From: Allomuricauda sp. TMED12
Lineage (GTDB): Bacteria > Bacteroidota > Bacteroidia > Flavobacteriales > Flavobacteriaceae
Reading direction: 5' to 3'
DNA length: 64,000 nt
Assembly: GCA_002167435.2 (NCBI GenBank)
Contig: NHBR02000105.1
Location: forward strand, 23,436-87,435
The notes below the pieces were generated by a model. It searched no databases. It worked only from the letters and a program-made list of their open reading frames with translations, and was not told the DNA's origin. Both the position numbers and the translations under genes were made by a program. Of the stretch, positions 63,099 to 64,000 are shown piece by piece; the stretch's first letter is position 1; the number at the start of each line of letters is the position of its first letter.

Positions 63099-64000
63099 TC
63101 CAGCCTATACTATCCAATATAATCGTTAAAGAGTCAAGGAAAACTTTGTTAAATTGCTCATCATAATCAATATATTTGTCTAATCCCAACTCACGTGGGA
63201 ATGCATCAGGAAATGATATGATATTCTCTCTAATAGGATTGCGTTTCAACAATGATATGAATTTAATCTTATCACCATCCTTGACCATTTGGTATTTGTT
63301 CTCAAGACTAGCTTTGCGGATCAAATCATTATACAACAGACAACCACGAACATGCATTGGAGTACCTTTTGCATAGATGGTGTCATTATCAATATACTTA
63401 GTTAAGTTTGAAACACCTCTTGGAGCTGCAATATCTTCAATAGGAGCATTCCTAAACTCATGGCGAAAGTTTCTTACAAACTTTCTCATATCTTGTTCAG
63501 ACCCGTCAATCAATAGTTTAAATAGTTCCTTAAACTTAACGCGACACATCTCAGGTGTAGATGATTTGATAGCTTCAATACCCATTACCTTGAGCTTAGG
63601 TTCTTTGTACTGAACACCCTCAGAGTTATGAACATTAAGAATATAACGCTTCTTTGCAGTCCAGATACCTTTGTCAGCAATCACCTCACGGGCCATGACC
63701 ATACGGTTCTCATATGCACCCATACGATCGGACAGTTCTTGATATCCCTTTGCAATAACAGGTTCAATTTTATCTCTACAAACATTATCAAGAAACTTAA
63801 CAGGATCTTTAGGTTGATACTGCTTAATCAAAGTTTCTGTTTTAATATATACGGAATCTGTGTCAATAGCTACAATATAATCAATAGAGGTTGTTCCAGC
63901 AATCTTGTTCATGTATTGATTGATGACTTGCTCAGCCCAACGAATCGAGAGGCGGCCAGTGGCGGTTATAGCGTCAGCAATCCGCAAGTCAAAGTAACGA
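63058..64000 (-). CDS. 43: DNA polymerase gp43 (family B), C-terminal part
   Basis: 314 visible residues; the N-terminus lies outside the window. YIVAIDTDSVYIK carries motif C (DTDS, two catalytic Asp), KKRYILNVHNSEGV the KxY motif, and VMGIEAIKSSTPEMCR the following helix. The C-terminus ends in LEDFFV, a hydrophobic clamp-binding tail like that of T4 gp43. It is the replicative polymerase. It overlaps the primase-like gene by 41 nt. Confidence 0.93.
   Translation of the reverse strand, partial: RYFDLRIADAITATGRLSIRWAEQVINQYMNKIAGTTSIDYIVAIDTDSVYIKTETLIKQYQPKDPVKFLDNVCRDKIEPVIAKGYQELSDRMGAYENRMVMAREVIADKGIWTAKKRYILNVHNSEGVQYKEPKLKVMGIEAIKSSTPEMCRVKFKELFKLLIDGSEQDMRKFVRNFRHEFRNAPIEDIAAPRGVSNLTKYIDNDTIYAKGTPMHVRGCLLYNDLIRKASLENKYQMVKDGDKIKFISLLKRNPIRENIISFPDAFPRELGLDKYIDYDEQFNKVFLDSLTIILDSIGWSVEEKATLEDFFV

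Noticed and set aside
1..64000. CRISPR arrays, integrase, transposase or rRNA
   Set aside because: No regularly spaced repeats, no recombinase or transposase motifs and no rRNA-like stretches were seen; the window reads as one lytic phage genome.

Overview
This window is less than half of a marine T4-like myovirus genome (tailed phage, low G+C). The evidence is T4-type order in several modules: baseplate genes resembling gp8-gp7-gp6-gp25-PAAR-gp5-gp27-gp53-gp48; gp4 and gp26 on the other strand; gp32-gp59-gp33; and UvsX-gp41-gp43. Late promoters of the T4 type (TATAAATA) are present. The capsid, portal, terminase, sheath, clamp and clamp-loader genes lie outside the window. Several accessory genes (PlcP/Agt lipid enzymes, pseudoazurin, class II ribonucleotide reductase) point to an alphaproteobacterial or other marine proteobacterial host. 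That is inference.

Layout. 1-20.7 kb (minus strand): a short accessory cluster (2OG-oxygenase-like fragment, DoxX-like membrane protein, pseudoazurin, glycosyltransferase), then tail fibres and baseplate. 20.7-25.6 kb (plus): gp4, a possible gp2, a tail-tube-fold protein, gp26 with a probable -1 frameshift extension, an EF-hand membrane protein and a tape-measure candidate, closed by a hairpin. 25.7-32.5 kb (minus): gp32, gp59, gp33, a SleB-type hydrolase and many small early-type genes. 32.6-33.95 kb (plus): a four-gene island behind a late promoter. 34-49 kb (minus): lysis candidates, small early genes, a PlcP-Agt lipid-remodelling pair, PhoH, exonucleases, RNase H, glutaredoxin, class II RNR and a holin-like protein. 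49-56.5 kb (minus): large proteins bearing N-terminal motifs like the T4 capsid-targeting sequence, probably internal head proteins. 56.5-64 kb (minus): SprT-like protein, tRNA-Trp, ThyX, gp41, UvsX, a primase-like protein and the C-terminus of DNA polymerase gp43.

How it works together. Early genes follow host-like sigma70 promoters (TTGACC, 16-17 nt, TATAAT-like), four of them sharing the same upstream block. Late genes use TATAAATA, consistent with a gp33/gp55 system. Nucleotide supply comes from RNR, glutaredoxin and ThyX. The most striking cargo is a tightly overlapping PlcP-like phospholipase and Agt-like glycosyltransferase pair, which in alphaproteobacteria swaps phospholipids for glycolipids under phosphate stress. 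It could free phosphate or alter the envelope during infection. A second unusual cargo gene is an exported blue-copper pseudoazurin with all four copper ligands.
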